Below are positions 25,639 through 33,517 of a DNA stretch of 64,000 bases, in pieces. The notes beneath the pieces were generated by a model that had not been told where the DNA came from, made no database searches, and saw only the letters and a list, made by a program, of their open reading frames with translations. The position numbers and the translations under genes are program-made. The stretch is from positions 23,147-87,146 of the forward strand of contig JABDEK010000004.1 of NCBI GenBank assembly GCA_013287135.1, given 5' to 3'. Origin of the DNA: Acidobacteriota bacterium. GTDB lineage: Bacteria; Acidobacteriota; Terriglobia; Acidiferrales; UBA7541. Each line of letters opens with the position of its first letter. Within the stretch, counting starts at the first letter, position 1.

Positions 25639-25845
25639 GTGCCTACCAATCTCGCAATCGACGACCGTCTGTTGGAAGAGGCCCAGAAGGTGGGCCGACA
25701 CCGGACGAAGCGGGAAACCGTCACAGTTGCGCTACAGGAGTACATCGAACATCGCAAGCAACAAGAAATCCTTTCTCTGTTTGGGAGAATTGATTACGAG
25801 CCTGGCTACGACTACAAGCGCGAGCGCAAGGCTAAGCGTATATGA
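25639..25845 (+). CDS. vapB: VapB-type antitoxin
   Basis: 68 aa, GTG start 6 bases after AGGAG. NLAIDDRLLEEAQKVGRHRTKRETVTVALQEYIEHRKQQ is a short ribbon-helix-helix domain of the VapB (plasmid-stability) type; the tail (IDYEPGYDYKRERK) should bind the toxin. The stop overlaps the toxin start (ATGA). Confidence 0.85.
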   Translation: MPTNLAIDDRLLEEAQKVGRHRTKRETVTVALQEYIEHRKQQEILSLFGRIDYEPGYDYKRERKAKRI

Positions 25846-26261
25846 ATGTCTTGATAGACACATCGGTTTGGTCCCTTGCACTTCGTCGAAAGAACGAGAG
25901 TCTCAGCACAAACGAAAGATTCCTAGTGGCCGAGTTGTCTGAACTCATTCGAGAAGGCCGAGCGCGAATGATCGGATTAGTTCGGCAAGAGCTCCTCTCG
26001 GGCATAAAGGCAACGGAACAGTATGAAAAATTGAGGCTCCATCTTCGCTCCTTTCCAGACGAGGTTGTCGACACCTCTGACTACGAAGAAGCGGCGAAGG
26101 CCGGCAATCGTTGCAGAGCAAAGGGAGTCGTAGTATCGATTGTGGACATTTTTTTATGTGCGGTCGCGAACAAACGGCTGTGGACGATCTTCACCACTGA
26201 TCCTGATTTTTCAAACTACGCAAAAGTGCTTCCCCTTCGTATTCACGCGCCCCGAAGATAG
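25842..26261 (+). CDS. vapC: VapC-type PIN-domain toxin
   Basis: 139 aa. The PIN acidic residues are visible: D6 in VLIDTSVWSLAL, Glu in VRQELLSG, Asp in SIVDIFLCAVA and Asp in TTDPDFSNYA. It would act as an Mg2+-dependent ribonuclease held in check by the preceding antitoxin. It is only distantly similar to the PIN toxin at 19968, so the two modules are independent acquisitions. Confidence 0.87.
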   Translation: MNVLIDTSVWSLALRRKNESLSTNERFLVAELSELIREGRARMIGLVRQELLSGIKATEQYEKLRLHLRSFPDEVVDTSDYEEAAKAGNRCRAKGVVVSIVDIFLCAVANKRLWTIFTTDPDFSNYAKVLPLRIHAPRR

Positions 26262-26744
26262 TTAGTTTTCTGCTGAACTCGTTTTAGAAACGGGACTTCT
26301 CGGGTGCTGCGAACCGGCACGAAAAAATCGGGGCACTTCGTTGCAACTTAGGATCCTGTAAAACTAACGAAACAAAAGACCATTGGTTTGTGCAAACTAG
26401 GGCACAGTGAACTAGCAAACCGCCTGCCTTTAATGCAAATTACTCGAGACGTCACGTCGGGTGGAGTCCAAACTGGGGCCAACTTGCCCGTTTTCGGGAG
26501 CCAATTTCACGGTTAAACGGTGCAGAATCAACGGTAAGTGTGAAAGTTAACGCCGAATGCTCTGCCGTTGAGCTACCGGGGAACCGGCAAGTAGACTTTT
26601 AATTTACAACAGCTTGCGAACTAGCGCCGCCCTCCTTACTTTGAATTTGAGTCCGGTTTGCGCGGCGAGAAGAAAACACAGGAGCGCATCACCCACAGCT
26701 CAAAACTGGGAAGCAGAGCCGAGATGAGATGCGAAATCGAAGCC
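26262..26744. other. Intergenic region with tRNA-Asn relic
   Basis: No protein gene is supported. The region contains the truncated tRNA-Asn copy at 26546-26583 and probably marks the right edge of the accessory segment. Confidence 0.5.
26546..26583 (-). repeat. Truncated copy of the tRNA-Asn 5' half
   Basis: 37-38 bases match tRNA-Asn positions 20747-20784 from the acceptor 5' strand through the anticodon, with one deleted base and one substitution. The 3' half is missing. It is either an attachment-site relic of an integrated element spanning about 20.8-26.5 kb or a decayed tandem tRNA. Confidence 0.8.
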
Positions 26745-27476
26745 TCAGGGTAGCTTAAGTTTTGCGACGTTGTCCTCTGCCTCGTAGAGCGCAGTTGTGA
26801 CCGTCACGGGAAAGCGTACGCTGCCAAGAGTCACTTGTTTGCGCAGAATCTTTGTATCCGGCGCGGCGTTGATTGGAACGACCGTGCCGCTTCCTTCCTG
26901 AACACGGCCGAAGAGGACACGAAACGGAAATGGCTTACGATCGCTGGTACGGAGGAACACGCCGGTGAACTCCACGTAAGCCGAATCGGCGGCGATGTCC
27001 GCGGCTGTGAAATGGATCGCGGTTCCTGCTCCGTCCGGCTGCTTGAAACGCGAAACGGAAACCTCAACCTCCGACTTCATCTCGGTAATCATCCCGTCAC
27101 CCAAACCAGTAAAGTGGGCTTTGACAGCAGTCGTTGGAAAGGATTCAAACTTGTACATCATTCCAGTTTGGCCGAGCAGCTGTAATTTTCCGTTTTGAAT
27201 GGGCAGCATGGTGGCATCGAATGTGAAACCTTGCCCGGACGTGGTGCTCATGATCTGCCGCCCGTTGGCGCTGGAAGAGATCGAGCAATCCAGCCAAGAG
27301 CTGCCGCTGAAGACCAGCGGGGGGTATTGGCGTTCGCTTTTCCAGGGGTCGTTGTTTTCGTGTGCCGATGGATTCGGAAAATTAGAACGAGCAACCGAAA
27401 CCAACGACACGACGAGAGCCACTGCCGCCAGATAGATGGCCAAATTTTGCGGGTTTCGCAAGCCTGTGATATTCAT
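26745..27476 (-). CDS. Hypothetical membrane-anchored periplasmic protein
   Basis: 243 aa with one N-terminal hydrophobic segment (~12-30), then a soluble, beta-rich domain without Cys pairs or recognisable motifs (SGSSWLDCSISSSANG, FRVLFGRVQEGSGTVVPINAA). It may be anchored or secreted. No operon partner is evident: the next gene fragment upstream is 67 bases away and decayed. Family not recognised. Confidence 0.6.
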   Translation of the reverse strand: MNITGLRNPQNLAIYLAAVALVVSLVSVARSNFPNPSAHENNDPWKSERQYPPLVFSGSSWLDCSISSSANGRQIMSTTSGQGFTFDATMLPIQNGKLQLLGQTGMMYKFESFPTTAVKAHFTGLGDGMITEMKSEVEVSVSRFKQPDGAGTAIHFTAADIAADSAYVEFTGVFLRTSDRKPFPFRVLFGRVQEGSGTVVPINAAPDTKILRKQVTLGSVRFPVTVTTALYEAEDNVAKLKLP

Positions 27477-27543
27477 TCGAAGCCTCCTCAGAGTAAAGCC
27501 CAGCAGCTTGGCAGAAACCTTTGTTCGCTAATAGTCTCAGAAG

Positions 27544-27884
27544 TCACTTGTCATTGCCGCTGTTGAGCTTGCAGAAAAGGTGGCGGAGCTGAGACTCAAT
27601 ATAAACAGCAGAAGACGGAAGCAGAATTTCATTTTGATTCGGCCTGAGCAGATTGTAGCGCCAGAAACTGAAAACGACCGAGATCGTGGTTTCGACCTCA
27701 ATAGGTTCACCGTTGGGCCGCGCTGGCTTGAAGCGCCATTGCCGCACTGCATCCATGGCAGGTCTCACCAGTAGTGGCGGGCCTCCGACTAACTCTAGGT
27801 CCTGCACCGAGCCGTCCGTTCCAATCACAGCGCGCAAAACGACCGTCCCGGAAATATGCGCCGCTTTCGCATCAGCCGGATAAA
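27544..27884 (-). pseudogene. 5'-truncated TonB C-terminal domain fragment
   Basis: Encodes the classic TonB_C motif YPADAKAAHISGTVVLRAVIGT and AMDAVRQWRFKPA, ending in VETTISVVFSF plus an unrelated tail. The frame has no start codon or periplasmic spacer: upstream it runs directly into the end of the MoaD/ThiS gene, whose stop TAA lies at the junction in another frame. It is probably the remnant of an energy-transducer TonB gene joined here by deletion. Confidence 0.6.
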
Positions 27885-28181
27885 TTAGCCGCCGGCAATG
27901 GCCCCTATGATGAAAAATGGCTCTTTGCCCGAGGCGGCTGCGTCCGGAAGCGGCGCGTCCGGCGAAGCAAATGACAGATCCTCTTCGCACGCAAAGAACC
28001 GCAAAAAGGGCCGGCGCTCGAGTGTTACTTGGTCGCGAATGGTGCCACGCAGCATCGGATAGAGAGATTCGAGCGCATCCAGAACAGCACGCTGCGTGGC
28101 ATGGCCATGAATTTCCAACTGCACATCGCCGTTAACTTGTGCGAGCGTCCGCAGATGTGCCGGCAGAACTACCAGAATCAT
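27885..28181 (-). CDS. MoaD/ThiS-family ubiquitin-like protein
   Basis: 98 aa. Beta-grasp sulfur-carrier-like sequence ([35 protein letters not shown]) ending in AIAGG, i.e. a C-terminal Gly-Gly as in proteins activated by thiocarboxylation. The ATG overlaps the stop of the BNR-repeat protein gene (ATGA). No E1-like or cofactor-synthesis genes are nearby, so the role is unclear; such MoaD proteins are often found paired with this BNR-repeat family. Confidence 0.75.
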   Translation of the reverse strand: MILVVLPAHLRTLAQVNGDVQLEIHGHATQRAVLDALESLYPMLRGTIRDQVTLERRPFLRFFACEEDLSFASPDAPLPDAAASGKEPFFIIGAIAGG

Positions 28182-29293
28182 GGCAATGTCTGGACTTCCA
28201 CGGAAAGCACAGCCGGAAGATCTCTAACGATGGGGGCCCAATTTTCTCCGGCGTCAGGCGATGCGTATACTTGACCGCCGGTGGTCCCAAAATACACGCC
28301 GCAAGAATCGAGCGCATCCATAGCCATCGCGTCGCGTAATACATTCACGTAACAATCGCGCTGGGGCAGACCTTTCGTCAACGCTTCCCATTCGTTTCCA
28401 CCCGTGCGGCTCCTGTACACGCGCAGTTTTCCATCCGGCGGAAAATGTTCCGAATCGCTCTTGATCGGTACTACGTAAATCGTCTCCGGTTCGTGTGCGT
28501 GGACGTCGATCGCGAAGCCAAAATCCGTGGGCAAGTTGCCGCTCACTTCTTGCCATGAGTCGCCCGCATTGTCGCTGCGCATCACGTCCCAATGCTTTTG
28601 CATGTACAAAACTTCGGGACGCGCTCCGTGCATCGCAATGTGATGAACGCAGTGCCCCACCTCTGCATCCGGGTCGGGGATATGCTGAGAATGCAATCCA
28701 TGATTGATCGGCTTCCAGGTTTTTGCGCCATCGTCCGTGCGAAACGCACCTGCCGCCGAGATGGCTATGTACATCCGACCTGGATGCTGGGGGTCCAAAA
28801 TAATCGTATGCAAACACAATCCGCCGGCCCCCGGTTGCCAGGATGAGCCAGTACCATGCTCGCGCAGTCCGGGAAGTTCGTGCCAAGTTTTCGCGCCATC
28901 GGTTGAGCGGAACAACGCCGCATCCTCCACACCGGCGTACACCGTGTCCGGATCAGTCAGCGACGGCTCCATATGCCACACGCGCTTGAACTCCCAGGGA
29001 TGGGGCGTGCCGTCATACCACTTGTGCGTGCCGGGAACTCCGTCGTAGGCGAACTTGTTTCCCACCGGCTCCCACGATTTCCCTCCGTCATCGGAGCGCT
29101 GGATCAGCTGGCCAAACCAGCCGGTGGACTGTGACGCATACAACCGGTTCGGGTCCGCAGGCGATCCCTTCATGTGGTAAATCTCCCAGCCCGCGAAGTG
29201 TGGACCGCTCACTTCCCAGCGCTCGCGCTTGCCGTCAGCGCTCAGGACGAACCCGCCTTTGCGCGTGCCTACCAGAACTCGCACACCGCTCAT
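28178..29293 (-). CDS. BNR/Asp-box repeat protein (sialidase-like beta-propeller)
   Basis: 371 aa beta-propeller with repeated Asp-box motifs: [66 protein letters not shown]. There is no signal peptide, so it is probably cytoplasmic. The family is often annotated as glycosyl hydrolase or exo-alpha-sialidase, but the Arg triad of true sialidases is not evident. It is translationally coupled to the MoaD/ThiS gene. Confidence 0.8.
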   Translation of the reverse strand: MSGVRVLVGTRKGGFVLSADGKRERWEVSGPHFAGWEIYHMKGSPADPNRLYASQSTGWFGQLIQRSDDGGKSWEPVGNKFAYDGVPGTHKWYDGTPHPWEFKRVWHMEPSLTDPDTVYAGVEDAALFRSTDGAKTWHELPGLREHGTGSSWQPGAGGLCLHTIILDPQHPGRMYIAISAAGAFRTDDGAKTWKPINHGLHSQHIPDPDAEVGHCVHHIAMHGARPEVLYMQKHWDVMRSDNAGDSWQEVSGNLPTDFGFAIDVHAHEPETIYVVPIKSDSEHFPPDGKLRVYRSRTGGNEWEALTKGLPQRDCYVNVLRDAMAMDALDSCGVYFGTTGGQVYASPDAGENWAPIVRDLPAVLSVEVQTLP

Positions 29294-29390
29294 TGTTTCT
29301 CCCTTCTGAACTCGCCGGCCTATTCCTCTTTAGATGGACGCGAATCGAATTCGATAGCGGCTTGACTTTAGACCTTACGAACTGCGCTGG

Positions 29391-29675
29391 CTACTGAAGT
29401 TTTTGGGTGGCGGCATCGTGACAGATTAAATTTTCAAAAATTGCGAGCACGTGCTGGCGGTAGCGCACGATAGTTTCCAGTATCGGACGCAGTTGCGGCT
29501 CGCGGACGGTTTCCTTGTCCCACTTCGCAAGCACTGCGGCGGGAACTTGGATGTCTTTGCGCAGCTCTTCGGCGGAATGTCCGCGCAAGAACAGGCCGTA
29601 GAAAAATGCGGCCTCGCGCTGCGGGAACTGAAAATCCTGCAGCCTTTCTTCCAGCGGGTTTGCTAACGTTGCCAT
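29391..29675 (-). CDS. Small conserved hypothetical protein
   Basis: 94 aa from the ATG at 29675 (MATLANPLEERLQDFQFP). Helical and charged, with a motif resembling a helix-turn-helix (GHSAEELRKDIQVPAAVLAKWDKE). The same frame extends much further upstream, but that part is low-complexity and covers an RNA leader and the oppositely oriented transporter gene, so it is excluded. A DNA-binding role is possible but unproven. Confidence 0.6.
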   Translation of the reverse strand: MATLANPLEERLQDFQFPQREAAFFYGLFLRGHSAEELRKDIQVPAAVLAKWDKETVREPQLRPILETIVRYRQHVLAIFENLICHDAATQKLQ

Positions 29676-30086
29676 CGTAGAAAATCGCAGTTTACAGATT
29701 TCCGCGGAGACGTCAAGAGTACACGGCGCGTAAGAGAAAATAAGTTTTGCGTCATGTGCTTGGCCGGCGAGGAGTTTGGTAATAAACTCGCTTGCAAGGT
29801 ATAGCCTGCATAGGACTCCGTCTGCCCGGCCTCCCGGAAGGCCTCTTTTTCCATAGTGTTTGGGCCTTGATACGGCTCTATGACTCGCCCGTTGCGGCAT
29901 AAACTTCGATGTCGAGTCTCGTCTTTTAGTTTCACGAGAGCGTAAAGGCGGGGTTAAAATCCCACTCGGCTTCGTCCCGCCAGTACCGGGTTCGCAAGCG
30001 ATGGCTTGGCCCCGCTGGAAAAATTCTGCGGATTTTAGGATGGCGGCTTGGTAACGCGGGGCACTAGCAGCAATTTGACTTAGAAG
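29676..30086 (+). promoter_or_regulatory. Structured 5' leader of the Ni/Co transporter gene, possible metal or cobalamin riboswitch
   Basis: Three hairpins on the plus strand: a terminator-like stem GGCCT/AGGCC followed by TCTTTTT (29828-29850); GGCGGG/CCCGCC (29947-29981); and a nested stem CCAG..CGGG..CAAGC / GCTTG..CCCG..CTGG (29980-30018). The last two share two bases, so they could be mutually exclusive. The stretch AAAATCCCACTCGG..CCCGCCAGT loosely resembles the B12-box part of cobalamin riboswitches. No protein gene is seen. The riboswitch idea is inference. Confidence 0.3.
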
Positions 30087-30905
30087 ATGATCACTCTGCT
30101 TTCCATTATCGCGCTGGGATTTTTTCTGGGGATGCGGCACGCCACCGATCCGGACCACGTGATCGCCGTCACCACGATTGTGAGCCGGCAGCGCAGCATA
30201 CGCCATGCTGCTTTGATCGGAGTGCTCTGGGGCCTGGGACATACGATCACAATTTTTCTGGTGGGCTCGGCGATTATTCTTTTCGGGGTAGTGATTCCGC
30301 CGCGGCTCGGGCTCACCATGGAACTGTCGGTGGGGTTGATGTTGATCCTGCTGGGAATTTTGAACCTTACTGGATTCACGCGCTGGGTGATGGAGACGTT
30401 CACGCCGGGCGCCGATCCCGAGCATTCGCATATTCACTCGCATGCGCATCTGCACGTTCATGGCGATTTCATTCATTGCCATCCGCATGGGCACGATCCC
30501 GAACAACACGGCCACGCACCCGAAGCCACGCCCGTCGGATGGATGGACCGCGTCTTCGGCCAACTCGGTTTGTATCAGGCAGTGCGCCCGCTAGCGGTGG
30601 GACTGGTTCACGGGCTGGCAGGCTCGGCGGCAGTTGCTCTGCTGGTGCTCACCACCATTCGCGACGCGCGTTGGGCCATCGCCTATCTTCTGGTATTCGG
30701 TGTGGGGACTATCGCCGGCATGATGCTGATCACCGCGGCGATTGCCATGCCTTTCAAATATTCGCAGCGGCGATTCGCGCGCGTGAACCGCGCTTTAGGC
30801 GTCGCGTCCGGGCTGCTGAGCCTGGCCTTCGGCATCTTCATCGTTTACAAAATGGGCTACGTGAACGGAATCTTCACCAGCCATCCCAGGTGGACTCCAG
30901 AATAA
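30087..30905 (+). CDS. Nickel/cobalt transporter (NiCoT/UreH-like permease)
   Basis: 272 aa integral membrane protein. The first helix carries GMRHATDPDHV, the metal-recognition signature of NiCoT permeases (H-A-x-D-x-D-H). A His-rich cytoplasmic loop (HSHIHSHAHLHVHGDFIHCHPHG in part, ~120-150) separates two halves; the second half has GLVHGLAGSAAV and FGVGTIAGMM. It imports Ni2+ or Co2+ for metalloenzymes or cobalamin. It stands alone behind a structured leader that may sense metal or cofactor. Confidence 0.85.
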   Translation: MITLLSIIALGFFLGMRHATDPDHVIAVTTIVSRQRSIRHAALIGVLWGLGHTITIFLVGSAIILFGVVIPPRLGLTMELSVGLMLILLGILNLTGFTRWVMETFTPGADPEHSHIHSHAHLHVHGDFIHCHPHGHDPEQHGHAPEATPVGWMDRVFGQLGLYQAVRPLAVGLVHGLAGSAAVALLVLTTIRDARWAIAYLLVFGVGTIAGMMLITAAIAMPFKYSQRRFARVNRALGVASGLLSLAFGIFIVYKMGYVNGIFTSHPRWTPE

Positions 30906-30932
30906 ATTGGCGAAGGCAGCCGGAGTCTGCCT

Positions 30933-31277
30933 TTAACCAACCTTCTCTACTTGCACCGCGGTCCCGTAGACCAGCACTTCCGTCACGCCTTGCATCACCT
31001 CATTTGAATCGTATCGCACCCCGATCACCGCATTCGCCCCGCGCGCCACCGCATGTTGCATCATCAGCTCAAGCGCTTGCTCTCGCGTCGTTTCGCACAT
31101 TTCCTCAAAGAGCGTGATGTTCCCGCCCACGAGCGTTTCCAGCGACGCGCCAATCGTCCCCAAAATACTGCGCGACCGCACCGTAATTCCCCGCACCAAC
31201 CCCATCGACCGCGTCACGCGATATCCCGGCAGTTCAAACGCCGTCGTAATCATGTTCTCATTCACACGAACGTCCAT
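30933..31277 (-). CDS. YbjQ/UPF0145 family protein
   Basis: 114 aa. ITTAFELPGYRVTRSMGLVRGITVRSRS ... GANAVIGVRYDSNEV ... EVLVYGTAVQVE (excerpted) is characteristic of the YbjQ family of pentameric, putative heavy-metal-binding proteins. It converges with the Ni/Co transporter gene, 27 bases apart. Confidence 0.88.
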   Translation of the reverse strand: MDVRVNENMITTAFELPGYRVTRSMGLVRGITVRSRSILGTIGASLETLVGGNITLFEEMCETTREQALELMMQHAVARGANAVIGVRYDSNEVMQGVTEVLVYGTAVQVEKVG

Positions 31278-31462
31278 GGTCCCCCCCTCATCGGAATTTT
31301 GTCCGACTCCGCGCGTTTGTCTCGCACAATGTTGCGCCGCAGCAGCTTACTCGCTCAACCCTCCCGGTCCAATCCCGTTCCTACGCGTCGGAGTGCTAAA
31401 CGATAACTTTTGGCCCAAGAAGGCCTTGTGCGCGGAACAATCTTAGGCGTATCGTTTGTCCA

Positions 31463-31882
31463 ATGTTGGTTCGCAAATTAATTGGGCTGATTCTCGCGGG
31501 CGCGCTCTTTTGCGCCACCGGGAGCCTTGGTTCGATTTGCGAGCTAGCTTGCAACTCCGCTACTCAGAACCATTCACACGCTGAAATGCCGGGCCATCGC
31601 CACTTTATGCATCACGATATGGGGAACTGCCAAGATTGCACTAGTCATGGAATCCGATTCTCGATAAGTGATTCGAGCTGCCGTCATATAGACCAAGCTC
31701 AGCTGCTCAACAAAGTCCCCTACTGCTTGACCCTTCCGAGCTCGGACTGGCAAGCGGCCGGTCTTTACGCCGTGAGCGAACCCCCGTCTCGCGCTAGCCA
31801 AACAAACCCAGCATCTAATAATCCGCTCGCCCCGCGACGAAGTAGCATTTCCGCGCCCCTGATAGTCTCTCGCCGCATTTAG
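31463..31882 (+). CDS. Small secreted His/Cys-rich protein, probable metal binder
   Basis: 139 aa with a signal peptide (~1-22). The mature N-terminus is rich in potential copper ligands (CELACNS, HSHAEMPGHRHFMHHDMGNC, CQDC). No family recognised. It lies 153 bases upstream of the multicopper oxidase and TolC genes in the same direction, which suggests a periplasmic copper-binding or copper-sensing role. This is inference from composition and position. Confidence 0.6.
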   Translation: MLVRKLIGLILAGALFCATGSLGSICELACNSATQNHSHAEMPGHRHFMHHDMGNCQDCTSHGIRFSISDSSCRHIDQAQLLNKVPYCLTLPSSDWQAAGLYAVSEPPSRASQTNPASNNPLAPRRSSISAPLIVSRRI

Positions 31883-32035
31883 AAACTTCCACAACTCCAA
31901 CTGACGTTTTCTTTTCCCATGCGCCGAACGCTAACCGTGGGTCCGTGATTCAGCGTCTGTAATGTCGCCAACTCAGCAACACGCAACAACCAATTAATTT
32001 TTCGAAATTAAGCTTCAGTTCGAAGGGAGAAGAAC

Positions 32036-33517
32036 ATGAGCAGTAGACGCGGATTTTTGCAGAATCTTCTCGCGGGAGCCGGACTCTTCGCTTCCACCAA
32101 GGTATTTTCCGCTCAAGAAATGAATGCGTCTCCGGCCAAGCAGCAAATGCAGCCGAAAAGAAGCGGGCAAAACGAGGCGTCCAAGCGCGCCCACGGCCTC
32201 CCAGTTCCGGTCCAAACCCCAGACATCCGCGATCTCCCCTTCCGCATGGACGGAAACGTCAAAGAATTCCATCTCATCGCCGAGCCGGTGAAACAGGAAA
32301 TCGTCCCCGGTCAAGTCGTCGATCTCTGGGGTTACAACGGCAGCGCTCCCGGCCCTACCATCCAGATCACCCAGGGCGACCGCGTTCGCATCATCGTTGA
32401 CAACCATCTGCCCGAACCCACCGCCATGCACTGGCACGGTTTCGAAGTGCCCTACGACATGGACGGTTCGCCCGGCGCAAGCCAAGACCCCATCGCTCCA
32501 GGCGGCCGCTTCGTTTACGAGTTCACGCTGAACCAGCAAGGAACCTACTTCTATCACTCGCACATGGCCATGCAGGAAATGATGGGAATGATCGGCGCGT
32601 TCATCATGCATCCGAAGGAAGCCCACGCCCCTCGCGTCGACCAGGATTTCGCCATCGTCGTGCAGGAATACGCCGTCCTCCCTAATAGCAGCGTTCCCAA
32701 CTCCATGAATATGGAGTTCAATTGGCTCACCTTCAATGGCAAGTCCGGCCCCGCCACCACTCCTCTCCTCGTGCGCCATGGCGAACGCGTCCGCATCCGC
32801 CTGATCAATCTCGGAATGGACCACCATCCGATCCATCTTCACGGTCACCAGTTTGTCGTTACCGGTACAGAAGGCGGCCGCCAGCCCGAATCCACCTGGG
32901 GACCCGGCAACACCATTCTCGTCGGCGTCGCACAATCACGGGACGTGGAGTTCGTCGCCAACAATCCCGGCGACTGGATGCTTCATTGCCATCTCCCGCA
33001 CCACATGATGAACCAGATGTCCTCCAACGTCGGCCCCCTGTCGCGCCGCGCAGCACTGCCGGCCGGCGAAGGCATGGAGCAGGGCATGGGCATGCCGCGC
33101 GGCGGAAGCGCAACCGCGCCAGATAATGGCCCAAGTCTCGGCCGCGGAATGGGCGGCGGCTCCGCAGCGGAAAAAGCGACGTCAAATTCTCCGCTCAATT
33201 CTGCGACCCCGATGCAGCACCAGCACACTCCGGGGCCGCAAATGCCTGCCGTAGACGTAAGCAAAAACGCAAATTCCGTTCCGGGCTTCCCTCAAGACGC
33301 TTTCATGGAAGGTCCCAGGATGGCCATGGACGCAATGGTCGACAAGCCGGAAAACTACGGCCTCCACCCGGGCTGGAGCGGTTTTATGGGCGGCATGATG
33401 ACCTTCGTCCGCGTCCTGCCGCCCGAAACATACGACCACATCATGCAGCTTCGCCAAAAACAAAACGCCGGCAAATCCACCGAGCAGATGCCCGCCATGG
33501 AGCACAACCATGAATAA
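32036..33517 (+). CDS. Tat-exported multicopper oxidase (CopA-like)
   Basis: 493 aa with a twin-arginine signal (SRRGFLQNLLAGAG). All copper-ligand blocks are present: HWHG (132-135), YHSH (173-176), HPIHLHGH (264-271) and HCHLPHHM (317-324, types 1/2/3 copper). It is a compact two-domain type with an unusual ~165-residue Met/Gly/His-rich C-terminal tail (MEQGMGMPRGG, MQHQHTPG, MEHNHE) that may bind or deliver Cu(I). Likely role: periplasmic Cu(I) oxidation. The ribosome-binding site GAAGGGAG precedes the ATG. The stop overlaps the start of the TolC-like gene by 8 bases. Confidence 0.9.
   Translation: MSSRRGFLQNLLAGAGLFASTKVFSAQEMNASPAKQQMQPKRSGQNEASKRAHGLPVPVQTPDIRDLPFRMDGNVKEFHLIAEPVKQEIVPGQVVDLWGYNGSAPGPTIQITQGDRVRIIVDNHLPEPTAMHWHGFEVPYDMDGSPGASQDPIAPGGRFVYEFTLNQQGTYFYHSHMAMQEMMGMIGAFIMHPKEAHAPRVDQDFAIVVQEYAVLPNSSVPNSMNMEFNWLTFNGKSGPATTPLLVRHGERVRIRLINLGMDHHPIHLHGHQFVVTGTEGGRQPESTWGPGNTILVGVAQSRDVEFVANNPGDWMLHCHLPHHMMNQMSSNVGPLSRRAALPAGEGMEQGMGMPRGGSATAPDNGPSLGRGMGGGSAAEKATSNSPLNSATPMQHQHTPGPQMPAVDVSKNANSVPGFPQDAFMEGPRMAMDAMVDKPENYGLHPGWSGFMGGMMTFVRVLPPETYDHIMQLRQKQNAGKSTEQMPAMEHNHE

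Noticed and set aside
29676..30563. Upstream two-thirds of a 390-aa minus-strand frame ending at 29391
   Set aside because: Low-complexity His/Arg/Gln sequence antisense to the transporter gene and its structured leader; only the last 94 residues look like a protein.
32015..32935. 306-aa minus-strand open frame
   Set aside because: Antisense shadow of the multicopper oxidase, which has all copper-ligand motifs on the plus strand.
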